Shown here one piece after another: positions 1-10,577 of a stretch of DNA of 64,000 bases. The notes below the pieces were generated by a model, which had not been told where the DNA came from, made no database searches, and worked only from the letters and a program-made list of their open reading frames with translations. Origin of the DNA: Solimonas sp036405815 (GTDB taxonomy: Bacteria; Pseudomonadota; Gammaproteobacteria; Nevskiales; Nevskiaceae); the NCBI GenBank assembly GCA_036405815.1, contig DASWWX010000001.1, positions 11,023-75,022 of the forward strand, given 5' to 3'. Within the stretch, counting starts at the first letter, position 1, and each line of letters starts with the position of its first letter. A program made the position numbers and the translations under genes.

Positions 1-140
1 GCAGCAGGCACCGCATCCGGCGCGACAAGGAAGACTCATGCCGGGCGCTCCGCACCCATACCCGGGCCTTTGTCCCTGCGGCCATCCAGACCGGCGAACA
101 GATGCTTTAGCATGGCGCCGCCCCCGATAGTCCCGATGTC

Positions 141-1022
141 ATGAACCGCATTCTGCAAGATCTGGTCAGCCTGCTCGACCTCGAAGCGCTCGAGGTGAAT
201 CTGTTCCGCGGGCAATCACGCGATCTCGGCGGCAAAAGCGTCTTCGGTGGGCAGGTCATCGGCCAGGCTCTGGTTGCCGCCAGCCGAACCGTGGATGGCC
301 TGATCGCACACTCCCTGCATGCCTACTTCTTGAGACCGGGCGATATGTCGCTGCCCATCGTCTACGAGGTGGAGCAACTGCGCGACGGCAACAGCTTCTC
401 CGCACGCCGCGTGCAGGCGATTCAGCACGGCAAGCCGATCCTGGCGATGATTGCCAGCTTCCAGAAACCCGAGGCCGGCCTGGATCATCAAAGCACGATG
501 CCGGACGTACCGCCGCCGGAGAAGCTGGAGAATTCGCGCGACCTGCACGATCGCTGGACCGACGCGATTCCCGATCTGCCGGAGCGCATCTACCACTCGC
601 TGATGCGCGAGCTGGCGATCGAGTTCAAGCCGGTCGATCCCTGGAATCCGCTCAAGCCGGAGATCCAGCCACCGCGTCAGGCGCTGTGGTTCCGCGCCGC
701 CGGCAAGCTGCCGAGCGACGATCCCATGCTGCATCGCTGCGTACTCGCCTACGCCTCGGACTTCAATCTGCTCTCCACTGCGATGCGGCCGCACGGCAAG
801 TCCTGGTTCGCCGACAACATGGCAGTTGCCAGCATCGATCATGCGCTGTGGTTCCATCGCGATCTGCGCATCGACGACTGGCTGCTGTACAGCATGGACT
901 CACCGACCGCGCAGGGCGCGCGCGGCTTCTCACGCGGCCAGATTTTCGACCGCAAGGGCCGTCTCGTCGCCAGCGTCGCGCAGGAGAACCTGATGCGCGA
1001 GTTCGAAGCCCCCAGGAACTGA
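141..1022 (+). CDS. tesB: Acyl-CoA thioesterase II (TesB)
   Basis: This cytoplasmic enzyme hydrolyses medium- and long-chain acyl-CoA to free fatty acid and CoA. The 293-residue product has the usual TesB length and is two hot-dog domains in tandem. The N-terminal half carries GGKSVFGGQVIGQAL. The C-terminal half carries SIDHALWFHR, SPTAQGARGF and SVAQENLMR, which supply the Asp, Thr/Ser and Gln active-site positions of the family. The ATG at 141 gives the standard N-terminus; an ATG at 136 runs straight into a stop. The gene ends 27 bases before the next gene on the same strand, so the two may be co-transcribed. The family assignment is firm; the physiological substrate is not visible. Confidence 0.94.
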   Translation: MNRILQDLVSLLDLEALEVNLFRGQSRDLGGKSVFGGQVIGQALVAASRTVDGLIAHSLHAYFLRPGDMSLPIVYEVEQLRDGNSFSARRVQAIQHGKPILAMIASFQKPEAGLDHQSTMPDVPPPEKLENSRDLHDRWTDAIPDLPERIYHSLMRELAIEFKPVDPWNPLKPEIQPPRQALWFRAAGKLPSDDPMLHRCVLAYASDFNLLSTAMRPHGKSWFADNMAVASIDHALWFHRDLRIDDWLLYSMDSPTAQGARGFSRGQIFDRKGRLVASVAQENLMREFEAPRN

Positions 1023-1049
1023 GCCCCACTTGTCCACGACCGTCCGATC

Positions 1050-2003
1050 ATGAAACGCCTGCTCCAACTGTTCGTCGTCCTCGCCTTGCTGGCCGGTGCC
1101 TATCTGGCGCTTGATCGCCTCGTCCCCGAGCCGATGGCGGCCGGCGTCCTCAAACTGCAGCGCGGCCTCGCAGGCATGGAGCAGAAGGCGGTCTCGATCC
1201 CCGGATTCGATATCGCCTATATCGAGACCGGCGAGACCGGCGAGCCGCTGGTCCTGGTGCACGGTATCGGCGCCGACAAGGACAACTTCACGCCGGTGGC
1301 CGGCCTGATCAAGGGCCTGGGTCATACGATTGCGCTGGATCTGCCCGGCTTCGGCGAGAGCAGCAAGCCGGCCGACGGCGACTACAGCATTCCGGCGCAG
1401 GTCGAACATCTGCGTGCCTTCCTCGACGAGCTGGGCATCGAGTCGGCGCACCTGGGCGGCAGTTCGATGGGCGGCATGATCGTCGCGAGCTTCGCCGCCA
1501 AATACCCGCAACGCGTGAAGAGCCTGTGGCTGCTGGCGCCGGCCGGCGTCGCCACCGCGCCGGAAGCCAAGGTTCGCACGGCCTTCAAGGAAAACGGCGA
1601 ACTGCTGCTGTTCGCGGAGAAGCCGGAGGATTTCGACCGTATCCTGGCCACGGTCTTCGTCGAGCGCCCACCCCTGCCGTGGAGCGTGCGTCACAAGCTC
1701 GCGATGCGCGCGGCGGAAAACTATCCGCTGCACAAGAAGATCTTCGAGCAGATCACCGACAACTACGAAGCCTGGGCGCTGGAGCCGCAGGTCAAGGGCC
1801 TGCAGACGCCGGCACTGATCGTCTGGGGCGATCAGGACCTCGCGCTCGACGTGGGCGGAGGCACGATCCTGAAGAATCTGATGCCGAATGCCGAACTGAT
1901 CGTGATGCCGGGCATGGGCCACCTGCCGATGCTGGAAAATCCGTTCCGCACGGCCAAGGACTACCGCGCGTTCCGCGAGAAGCTCGCCTCAGCCAACCCG
2001 TAA
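1050..2003 (+). CDS. Membrane-anchored alpha/beta hydrolase
   Basis: This is an alpha/beta-fold serine hydrolase of 317 residues with an N-terminal hydrophobic segment (about residues 5-20) that acts as a signal anchor or signal peptide. The catalytic set is visible: nucleophile Ser139 in GSSMGG, an acidic residue in VWGDQDLALD, and the late histidine in MGHLPMLENP. The HGIGADKDNF motif supplies the oxyanion loop. The overall pattern resembles monoacylglycerol lipase/ABHD6-type lipases. It lies between tesB and an ABC-F gene on the same strand, which fits a lipid or ester substrate, but the substrate is inference. It ends 37 bases before the next start, and that spacer holds a 6-bp GC hairpin (2010-2025) without a T-run. 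Confidence 0.85.
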   Translation: MKRLLQLFVVLALLAGAYLALDRLVPEPMAAGVLKLQRGLAGMEQKAVSIPGFDIAYIETGETGEPLVLVHGIGADKDNFTPVAGLIKGLGHTIALDLPGFGESSKPADGDYSIPAQVEHLRAFLDELGIESAHLGGSSMGGMIVASFAAKYPQRVKSLWLLAPAGVATAPEAKVRTAFKENGELLLFAEKPEDFDRILATVFVERPPLPWSVRHKLAMRAAENYPLHKKIFEQITDNYEAWALEPQVKGLQTPALIVWGDQDLALDVGGGTILKNLMPNAELIVMPGMGHLPMLENPFRTAKDYRAFREKLASANP

Positions 2004-2040
2004 CACCGCGCGCCCCTGCGGGCGCCGCGGCTCCGACGCA

Positions 2041-3933
<1,893 letters not shown>

Positions 3934-4857
3934 TCAGGCGGCCTGCACCGTCTTGGCGGCCGGCGCATCGGCTGCCGGCCGTTCCCAGTCCGGCGGCGCC
4001 CACAGATGCTTCACGCGCTGCCACAGCGGGCCGGGACGCATCACGTCGCGCCACATGTCGAGGAACTCGTGCATGTTCAAGGTCCACAGGTTGTTGGACT
4101 TCACCTGCTTCGGGATGCCGTAGTCGACACACTCGTCCTCCTCGACATAGGTGCCGAACCAGCGGTCGAAGATGATCAGCACGCCGCCGTAGTTCTTGTC
4201 GATGTACTGCGGATTGCGGCCATGGTGCACGCGGTGGTTGCTCGGCGTGTCGAACACGTACTCGTACCAGCGCGGCAGCCGGCCCACCGCCTCGGTGTGC
4301 ACGAAGTACTGATAGGCCAGGTCGCAGGCATAGAGGAAGAACACCACGCCCGGCGGCACGCCGAGGAACACCAGCGGCATGAAGAACAGCCACCAGCCGG
4401 TGATCGCGTACAGCGCGCTCTGGCGCAGCGCCGTGGTGAAGTTCATGTGCTCGCCGGAGTGGTGCACGACGTGCGCGCTCCAGAACCAGCGGATGCGGTG
4501 ACTGCCGCGGTGGAACCAGTAGTAGCAGAACTCGACGCCGACGAAGATCGGCAGGATGGTCCAGGCATTGACCGGGATGTCGAACAGCCGGTGCTCGTAG
4601 ATCCACGCGATGATCGCGGCGCTGACCAGGAAGTGCACGACGCCCTCGGCGACCTGGTACACCGCGGCCAGGCCGATGTTGGAACGCACGTCCACCCAGC
4701 GGAACGCGCGCAGGCGGCCGTTGCCCTTGAGGTAGCGGTACTCGATCGCGAACGCCAGCAGGAAGATCGGCGCCATGCCGGTCAGCAGCACCTGCTTCCA
4801 GTCCACGTGCGGCCCGCCCAGCAAGGTGCGCACGGTTTCGGCGAACTGATCGACCAT
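3934..4857 (-). CDS. Sterol desaturase / fatty acid hydroxylase family protein
   Basis: This is an integral-membrane diiron enzyme of 307 residues. The histidine clusters of the family are present: HRGSH, HVVHHSGEHMNF, HTEA and the late NHRVHHGRN, with several hydrophobic helices between them. Members oxidise or desaturate sterols, carotenoids, fatty acyl chains or alkylglycerols; the substrate here is unknown. The chosen ATG at 4857 follows a strong GGAGGAG ribosome site at 4863-4869. An ATG at 4899 in the same frame has no such site and would add 14 basic residues. The gene is divergent from an AraC-type regulator that starts 80 bases away, a likely regulator-target pair. Confidence 0.85.
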   Translation of the reverse strand: MVDQFAETVRTLLGGPHVDWKQVLLTGMAPIFLLAFAIEYRYLKGNGRLRAFRWVDVRSNIGLAAVYQVAEGVVHFLVSAAIIAWIYEHRLFDIPVNAWTILPIFVGVEFCYYWFHRGSHRIRWFWSAHVVHHSGEHMNFTTALRQSALYAITGWWLFFMPLVFLGVPPGVVFFLYACDLAYQYFVHTEAVGRLPRWYEYVFDTPSNHRVHHGRNPQYIDKNYGGVLIIFDRWFGTYVEEDECVDYGIPKQVKSNNLWTLNMHEFLDMWRDVMRPGPLWQRVKHLWAPPDWERPAADAPAAKTVQAA

Positions 4858-4937
4858 CGGACTCCTCCGCGGATTTCTTATGGTGCGCATCTTGGGCACA
4901 CTGCGCCCGGGCTTCTTGACGGCACACGCCAGATTCG

Positions 4938-5948
4938 ATGACCGGTCGCGCCAGGGTCAACACCGTATCCAACGCCTACCTGCGGGGTCTGCTGGACCAC
5001 GTGCAGGCGCGCGGGCTGGAACCGGCGCGGCTGCTGGCCGGCACCGGCCTCTCGCTGGACGACCGCGACGGCCGCGTCACGGAAGGCCAGGCCGCGGACC
5101 TGTTCGACCGCGCCGCCGCGCTGCTGGACGATCCCGCGCTGGGCCTGCACGCCGGCGAGGGCATCCGCCCCGGCCATTACGGCGCACTGGGCTACGTCGC
5201 GATGAACTGCACGACGCTGGCCGAGGCGCTGGACAGCCTGCGCCGCTACCAATCGCTGGTGATCGACCTCGGCGAGGTCGGCATGACGATGGAAGCGGAC
5301 ACGGCCGTGCTGAGCTGGCAGCCGGACACCGAGCGGCCCTATCGCCAGCTCGCGGAATTCAACCTCGCCGGCCTGCTGACCTTCACGCGCTGGATGGCCG
5401 GCCGCGACGCGCAACCGCGCTGGATCGAACTCGCCTACCCGGCGCCGCCCGACCTGCGCGAACACGCGCGCGTGTTCGGCTGCGAACTGCGCTTCGACCG
5501 GCCGCACTACCGGCTCGCCCTGCCCCAGGCCTGGCTGCGCGCGCCGCTGATCCAGCCCGATCCGGCGATGCGCGAACTGATGCAGCGGCTCGCCGATCAG
5601 CAACTGCGCGCGCTGCCGCGCGAAGGCGAGGACCTGCTCGCGAAGGCACGTGGCCTGATCGCGCGCCAATTGAAGCAGCCGCCGGTGGAACTCGACGGCA
5701 TCGCCACACAGCTCGCGACCAGCCCGCGCAGCCTGCAGCGGCGCCTCGCCGAAGCGGGCCTGAGTTTCAGCCAGTTGATCGAACAGGTGCGGCGTGAACT
5801 CGCCGAACGCTACCTGCGCGACGCGACGATGGACCTCACCGACATCGCCTTCCTGCTGGGCTATTCCGAGCAGTCGGCATTCCAGCGCGCATTCAAGCGC
5901 TGGACCGGGGTCACGCCCGCACAGTACCGCCGCGACGCGGCGAACTAG
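4938..5948 (+). CDS. AraC-family transcriptional regulator
   Basis: This is a 336-residue regulator with an N-terminal arabinose-binding-like domain of the OruR/ArgR type (roughly residues 15-200) and a C-terminal AraC double helix-turn-helix (about 235-330). The DNA-binding part shows LATSPRSLQRRLAEAGLSFS, DIAFLLGYSEQSAFQRAFKR and the end motif WTGVTPAQYRR. It is divergent from the sterol-desaturase-family gene and probably controls it, although the effector is unknown. It converges with a second regulator of the same architecture, with only 7 bases between the two stops, suggesting an old duplication. Confidence 0.88.
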   Translation: MTGRARVNTVSNAYLRGLLDHVQARGLEPARLLAGTGLSLDDRDGRVTEGQAADLFDRAAALLDDPALGLHAGEGIRPGHYGALGYVAMNCTTLAEALDSLRRYQSLVIDLGEVGMTMEADTAVLSWQPDTERPYRQLAEFNLAGLLTFTRWMAGRDAQPRWIELAYPAPPDLREHARVFGCELRFDRPHYRLALPQAWLRAPLIQPDPAMRELMQRLADQQLRALPREGEDLLAKARGLIARQLKQPPVELDGIATQLATSPRSLQRRLAEAGLSFSQLIEQVRRELAERYLRDATMDLTDIAFLLGYSEQSAFQRAFKRWTGVTPAQYRRDAAN

Positions 5949-5955
5949 GCGCCTG

Positions 5956-6981
5956 TTATCGCGCCGCGGCTTCTCGCTCGCGGAACGCGCTCGGCGCACA
6001 GCCCTCCCAGCGGCGGAACGCGCGCGTGAAGCTGGACGTGTCGGCGAAACCAAGCAAGTAGGCGATCTCGCCGACGCTGTGCCGGCCGCCGCGCAGATAC
6101 GAGTGCGCGAGGTCCCGGCGGGTCTGCGTCAGCAGCGCCGTGTAGCTGCTGCCCTCCTCCGCGAGCTTGCGCTGCAGGCTGCGCGAGGACAGGTGCAGCG
6201 CCACGGCGACGGCCGCCTCGCTGGGCTCGCCGGACGGCAGTTGCTCGGTCAGCACCGCCCGCACGCGCGCGACCAGATTGTCGCGGTCGTGGCGTGCGAG
6301 ATAGCGCAGCACGATCTCGTCGTTGTGTCGCGCCAGCTCCGGGTTGGCGCCTTCCAGGCGCTGTTCGAACAGCGCGCGCTCGAACACCAGCCGATTCTCG
6401 TCGGCGCCGAAGCACAGCGGTGCGCGAAACGCGCGCTCGAAGGCGGCGCGATTGCGAGGCGGCGGACGACACAGGGTGACGGACACCGGCGCCGCGTCGC
6501 GCCGATAAAGACCGCGACACAGTCGCAGTAGCAGGTACGCGAACGCGTCCAGTGCCTGCGGTGCGATCACGGCCCGCGCCGGATCGACGTGCAGGATCAG
6601 CGTGAGATGCGCCGTGTCTTCGTCAAGCTGCAAATCGGCAGCATCGGTGACGATGCGGAAATAGCGCAGCAGGCGCTCGAACGCCTCTTTCAGCGTGCTG
6701 CTCGCCGCCAGCGAATAGCCCAGCGCGTGAAACGTGGTCTGACTGACGTGACGCGCCACGGTCAGGCCGAAGGCGTCGTCGCCGGTCGCGCGCACCGCCA
6801 GTTCCCACAGCCGCGTCGTCGCGGCCACCGGGTAGCGTGCATTGGGATCGTCCAGGCCGACCGGATCGAGCCCGGCTTCGGCGAACAGACGTGCGCTATC
6901 GACCTCGGCGGCATCCAGCGCCTTGCGGATGGCCTTGGCCCAGCTGGTCAGCGCGGTCGCGGTCGTCGGAGTTGGCGGCAT
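5956..6981 (-). CDS. AraC-family transcriptional regulator (second copy type)
   Basis: This 341-residue regulator has the same layout as its convergent neighbour: an N-terminal ligand-sensing domain and a C-terminal AraC HTH with LSSRSLQRKLAEEGSSY, IAYLLGFADTSSFTRAFRRW and GCAPSAFRER. The ATG at 6981 sits inside the upstream copy of a 15-bp direct repeat (6972-6986 and 6993-7007), a typical AraC operator pattern, so autoregulation is likely. It is divergent from the fatty-acid desaturase gene that starts 90 bases away and probably controls it. That link is inferred from position, as for regulators of desaturases and alkane oxidation genes. Confidence 0.88.
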   Translation of the reverse strand: MPPTPTTATALTSWAKAIRKALDAAEVDSARLFAEAGLDPVGLDDPNARYPVAATTRLWELAVRATGDDAFGLTVARHVSQTTFHALGYSLAASSTLKEAFERLLRYFRIVTDAADLQLDEDTAHLTLILHVDPARAVIAPQALDAFAYLLLRLCRGLYRRDAAPVSVTLCRPPPRNRAAFERAFRAPLCFGADENRLVFERALFEQRLEGANPELARHNDEIVLRYLARHDRDNLVARVRAVLTEQLPSGEPSEAAVAVALHLSSRSLQRKLAEEGSSYTALLTQTRRDLAHSYLRGGRHSVGEIAYLLGFADTSSFTRAFRRWEGCAPSAFREREAAAR

Positions 6982-7007
6982 CGGTCAAACGCTTGGCGGG
7001 ATCGGTC
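6972..7007. promoter_or_regulatory. Candidate AraC operator: 15-bp direct repeat at 21-bp spacing
   Basis: TTGGCGGCATCGGTC at 6972-6986 recurs as TTGGCGGGATCGGTC at 6993-7007 with one mismatch. The centres are 21 bp apart, two helical turns. AraC-family dimers bind direct half-sites at about this spacing. The first copy overlaps the regulator's own start codon and the second lies 65-79 bases upstream of the desaturase start, so one site could serve both genes. The repeat is seen; the binding protein is inferred. Confidence 0.55.
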
Positions 7008-7071
7008 GGGTGCCGGACGGGCTGCGCGTCTACAGTGCGGCGCATCATCATTGGAATGGCAGGAGCATGCG

Positions 7072-8142
7072 GTGAGCCCAACCCCCGTGGCAAGCGCGAC
7101 GATGACCGACGCGCAGAAAACCGAACGTATCAAGGCCGTCGTGCTGAAAGCCGGCGCCGACCTGCGGCAGCGTCATCCTTGGCTGCTGCACCAGAACGCG
7201 ATCGGCATGGCGATCCTGCTGTTTTCGCTCGCCGGCATGGCCGGCACCGCCTGGCTGTACCTGGCCGGCCACATCGCGTGGTGGGTCTGCCTGCCGGTCG
7301 TTGCGATCTTCGCCTCGTTCACGCACGAGCTGGAGCACGACCTGATCCACTGGATGTACTTCCGCAAGCAGCCGGTGCTGCATCACCTGATGATGGCACT
7401 GGTCTGGCTCGCACGGCCGAGCACGATCAACCCGTGGATCCGCCGCATCCTGCACTTCCGCCATCACAAGTACTCGGGCACCGAGAAGGACGCCGAGGAG
7501 CGCGGCATCACCAATGGCCGTACCTGGGGCCTGTCGCGCCTGCTGATGCTGGGCGACGCGACGCTGGCGCTGCTGCTGCGCGTGCCGCAGGCCAAGGACC
7601 GCAAGCACCGCCTGCTGCTGCTGATCGGCGGACCGATCGCCTACTTCCCGCTGGGCTGGATCTGCTGGGGCCTGTGGTACGTGTTCCTCGGCTACCACGG
7701 CGCCAATGCGTTCGCGGCGCTGAGCGGCAGCGAGATCGCCTGGTCGGCCGCGACGCTGGCGCGCATGGAATGGATCAATCCGCTGATCGTCGTCTGGATC
7801 GGCCCCAACGTGCTGCGCAGCTTCTGCCTGCACTTCGTCAGCAGCAACATGCACTACTACGGCGACGTCGAGGACGACAACGTCATCCAGCAGACGCAGG
7901 TGCTGAACCCGTGGTGGATGACGCCGTTCCACCTGTTCTGCTTCAACTTCGGCTCCACGCACGCGATCCATCACTTCGTCGTGAAGGAGCCGTTCTACGT
8001 GCGCCAGTGGACTGCGAAGGAAGCGCACGCCGTGATGCGCGAGATGGGCGTGCGCTTCAACGACGTCGGCTCGTTCACGCGCTCCAACCGCTGGACGCTG
8101 AAGCCTGGCGACGCCGCGCAGGGCGTGCCTGTCGCCGGCTAA
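7072..8142 (+). CDS. Membrane fatty acid desaturase family protein
   Basis: This is an integral-membrane diiron enzyme of about 356 residues with four or more hydrophobic segments. Its histidine boxes are HELEHDLIH, HFRHHKYSG and, near the C-terminus, HAIHHFV, the pattern of the fatty-acid desaturase/hydroxylase superfamily. It probably desaturates or hydroxylates acyl chains in the inner membrane. The GTG at 7072 is preferred because AGGAG lies at 7061-7065; an in-frame ATG at 7102 lacks a ribosome site. It is divergent from an AraC regulator, and a lipase-like gene follows 105 bases downstream on the same strand. Confidence 0.82.
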   Translation: MSPTPVASATMTDAQKTERIKAVVLKAGADLRQRHPWLLHQNAIGMAILLFSLAGMAGTAWLYLAGHIAWWVCLPVVAIFASFTHELEHDLIHWMYFRKQPVLHHLMMALVWLARPSTINPWIRRILHFRHHKYSGTEKDAEERGITNGRTWGLSRLLMLGDATLALLLRVPQAKDRKHRLLLLIGGPIAYFPLGWICWGLWYVFLGYHGANAFAALSGSEIAWSAATLARMEWINPLIVVWIGPNVLRSFCLHFVSSNMHYYGDVEDDNVIQQTQVLNPWWMTPFHLFCFNFGSTHAIHHFVVKEPFYVRQWTAKEAHAVMREMGVRFNDVGSFTRSNRWTLKPGDAAQGVPVAG

Positions 8143-8161
8143 AGACCTTTGCCGCAACGCC

Positions 8162-8184
8162 CGCCCGGCCCTGGCGGCCGGGCG
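8162..8184 (+). terminator. GC-only hairpin after the desaturase gene
   Basis: A perfect 9-bp stem (8162-8170 with 8176-8184) and a 5-base loop begin 20 bases after the desaturase stop. No T-run follows, so it is at best a weak or Rho-assisted terminator, or an mRNA-stabilising stem. Confidence 0.35.
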
Positions 8185-8247
8185 ATGGCGCATTTCAGTG
8201 AACAGTCGTACACTTTCCGCATCCTGAAGCCTGGGGGTGTACGGCAA

Positions 8248-9528
8248 ATGACGACGACGACAGCGGTGGCGGTACGGCCGGCCCGGGTCCATGACACCGA
8301 ATGGCGCCGCTGGCGCGGCGCGCTGGATCTTTCCGGCCGCGCCTTCGACCAGTTGACGACGCGTGCCCACGAGTGGCACCGCGCGATTTCCGATGTCCCC
8401 TTTTCCGGCCTGCAGCGCGTCCCCGGCCTGCGCGAAGGCGCGGCGCCGACGCGGCTGGTCCACGACGGCATCACCGACGGCGTCTACACCGCCGTGCGTC
8501 TCAGCGGCGCGGCACTGTTCGGCGGCATCGTGCAGGTGATGAAAGCGGTGGAGCGCAGCGCGCTGGCGCCGCAGACGCTGGCGACGCGCAGCGTCAACGG
8601 CACGCGCCTGGTGTCCGCGATCAGCGGTCTGGTCGGCGACGACATGGCCACGCGCCGCAACCCGCTGACACCACGCCTGGGCTTCTACCGCGACAACGCG
8701 CGCCTGTCGCTGACGCAGGATGCGCTGGCCAGCGCATTCCCGCGGGCGAGTTCAAGACTCGTCGTGTTCGCGCACGGCCTGTGCTGCGACGAGCACGTCT
8801 GGTCGATGTACCGCGACCAGGCGCCGGCGGACGCACCGGATTACGCCACCAATTTTTCCGCGCGCGGCTATACGCCCTTGTTCCTGCGCTACAACAGCGG
8901 CCTGCACATCTCGCAGAACGGCCGCGGTTTCTCGCGCGCGCTGGAACGGCTCGTCGCCGCCTGGCCGGTGCCGGTCACCGAGATCGTGCTGGTCGGCCAC
9001 AGCATGGGCGGCCTCGTCGCCCGCGCCGCCGCGCACAGCGGCGCCTTGCATGACGCACGGTGGGTGCGCCACGTCTCGCGCGTGTTCTGCATCGGCACGC
9101 CGCACCTGGGCGCGCCGCTGGAGCAGGTCGTCCACATCGGTGTCGAGAGGATGGAACGCTACGCGCTGACGCGTCCGCTCGCACGCATCCTCAAGCTGCG
9201 CTCCGCCGGCATCAAGGACCTGCGCCACGGCGCGACGCACGATCGCGACTGGCGCGGCCGCGACCTGCATGCGCTCGGCGACGCCACACGCGAACAGATC
9301 GGCCGCATCAAAGGCGCGCGCTATCATTTCATCGGCAGCACGCTGGGCAGCGCGCTCGACGACCGCCTCAGCCGCACGATCGGCGACGGCCTGGTGAACT
9401 TCCCCAGTTCGGTCGCACATGAACTCGCCGACGCCGACAGTGCGACGCTGACGCGCCTGCATCATGTGCGGCTGGTCAATCACCCGCAGGTGTGGGACTG
9501 GATCGAAAACCGGCTGCAGGCCGGCTGA
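8248..9528 (+). CDS. Lipase-like alpha/beta hydrolase (PGAP1-type)
   Basis: This is a serine hydrolase of about 426 residues. The lipase core is in the second half: an oxyanion region VVFAHGLCCDEHVW, the nucleophile elbow VLVGHSMGGLVARAAA with Ser252, and FCIGTPHLGAPLEQ, a motif common to PGAP1-like and triacylglycerol lipases. The N-terminal 150 residues are not a known domain and contain no obvious signal peptide. I chose the ATG at 8248, where the sequence becomes protein-like. An in-frame ATG at 8185 would add a 21-residue segment overlapping a hairpin. Its position after the desaturase suggests it releases or remodels acyl lipids, but this is inference. Confidence 0.78.
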   Translation: MTTTTAVAVRPARVHDTEWRRWRGALDLSGRAFDQLTTRAHEWHRAISDVPFSGLQRVPGLREGAAPTRLVHDGITDGVYTAVRLSGAALFGGIVQVMKAVERSALAPQTLATRSVNGTRLVSAISGLVGDDMATRRNPLTPRLGFYRDNARLSLTQDALASAFPRASSRLVVFAHGLCCDEHVWSMYRDQAPADAPDYATNFSARGYTPLFLRYNSGLHISQNGRGFSRALERLVAAWPVPVTEIVLVGHSMGGLVARAAAHSGALHDARWVRHVSRVFCIGTPHLGAPLEQVVHIGVERMERYALTRPLARILKLRSAGIKDLRHGATHDRDWRGRDLHALGDATREQIGRIKGARYHFIGSTLGSALDDRLSRTIGDGLVNFPSSVAHELADADSATLTRLHHVRLVNHPQVWDWIENRLQAG

Positions 9529-9532
9529 GGAT

Positions 9533-10531
9533 TCAGGCAGCGAGTGCGGCGTCGGCTGCTTGGTCAGCTGCGTCGCCGGCGAAGAACGCTTCGACCGCTG
9601 CACGCTGCTGCGCGGCGTCGGTGACGCGGTTAACGGAGGCCCAGAACGCCTCGCTGCCCGCATGATCCTGGCAGTACCACTGGATGTGCTTGCGCGCGAC
9701 GCGCAAGCCCTTGCCCTCGCCATAGAACGCATACAGCGCGTCGAGGTGCTCCAGCAGCCAGTGACGGATCTCGAAACGAGTCGGCGCGGCCAGCGTCTCG
9801 CCGGTGGCCAGGAAGTGCGCGATCTCGCGGAACACCCACGGCCGACCCTGCGCAGCGCGGCCGACCATCACCGCGTCGGCGCCGGTGGCCTGCAGCACGG
9901 CCCGCGCCTTCTGCGGCGAATCGACGTCGCCATTGGCGATCACCGGGATGCGCACGGCCTGCTTGATCGCGGCAATGGTCTCGTATTCGGCCGCGCCTTC
10001 GTAATGTTCTTCACGCGTGCGGCCGTGCACCGCGAGCGCCTGGATGCCGCAGTCCTCGGCCAGGCGGGCAATGACGGTACCGTTGCGCGTCGCACGGGTG
10101 TAGCCGGTGCGGATCTTCAGCGTTACCGGCACGTCCACCGCGCGCACGACCGCATCGAGGATACGCGCGACCAGCGGCTCGTCGCGCAGCAGTGCACTGC
10201 CGGCATCGACACGGCACACCTTCTTGGCCGGACACCCCATGTTGATGTCGATGATCTGCGCACCCTGCTCGACGTTGAAGCGCGCGGCGGCGGCCATCTG
10301 CGCCGGATCGTAGCCGGCGATCTGTACCGAGATCGGGCCGGGCTCGCCGGCATGATCGCGACGCAGCCGCGATTTCTCGGTGTCCCAGAGCGAGGCATCC
10401 GACGTCGTCATCTCGGACACGGCCAGCCCTGCGCCGAGGCGCCGGCAGAGCTGCCGGAACGGGCGGTCGGTGACGCCCGCCATCGGGGCGAGCACCAGCG
10501 GCGGGTCGAAGCGGTAGGGACCGATCTGCAT
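9533..10531 (-). CDS. dusB: tRNA-dihydrouridine synthase B
   Basis: This FMN- and NADPH-dependent enzyme reduces uridine to dihydrouridine in tRNA. The 332-residue product matches DusB in length. The TIM-barrel landmarks are LAPMAGVTDRPFR at the N-terminus, INMGCPAKKVC with the catalytic Cys, LKIRTGY, AVHGRTREEHYEG, VIANGDV and VMVGRAAQGRPW for FMN phosphate binding. The ATG at 10531 gives the standard start MQIGPYRF; a longer frame upstream is arginine-rich and has no family match. It is the last of three leftward genes after the acyl-CoA dehydrogenase and the metallo-beta-lactamase-fold gene, with a 46-base gap. Confidence 0.92.
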   Translation of the reverse strand: MQIGPYRFDPPLVLAPMAGVTDRPFRQLCRRLGAGLAVSEMTTSDASLWDTEKSRLRRDHAGEPGPISVQIAGYDPAQMAAAARFNVEQGAQIIDINMGCPAKKVCRVDAGSALLRDEPLVARILDAVVRAVDVPVTLKIRTGYTRATRNGTVIARLAEDCGIQALAVHGRTREEHYEGAAEYETIAAIKQAVRIPVIANGDVDSPQKARAVLQATGADAVMVGRAAQGRPWVFREIAHFLATGETLAAPTRFEIRHWLLEHLDALYAFYGEGKGLRVARKHIQWYCQDHAGSEAFWASVNRVTDAAQQRAAVEAFFAGDAADQAADAALAA

Positions 10532-10577
10532 GGGGCGTATTGTCGCCGACCCCCGAGGTCCGGCGTCGCGCCGCCCG

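Noticed and set aside
1..140. Possible end or start of another gene at the left edge
   Set aside because: No frame with coding character or ribosome site could be supported in the 140 bases before tesB.
4890..4930. Repeated GGCACAC in the spacer between the sterol-desaturase gene and AraC
   Set aside because: The two copies are only 7 bp and 26 bp apart, not a helical spacing like the one at the other AraC gene, so I do not call an operator.
8185..8247. Upstream in-frame ATG for the lipase-like gene
   Set aside because: The added 21 residues have no family match and the region has a hairpin and inverted repeat; the ATG at 8248 is better.
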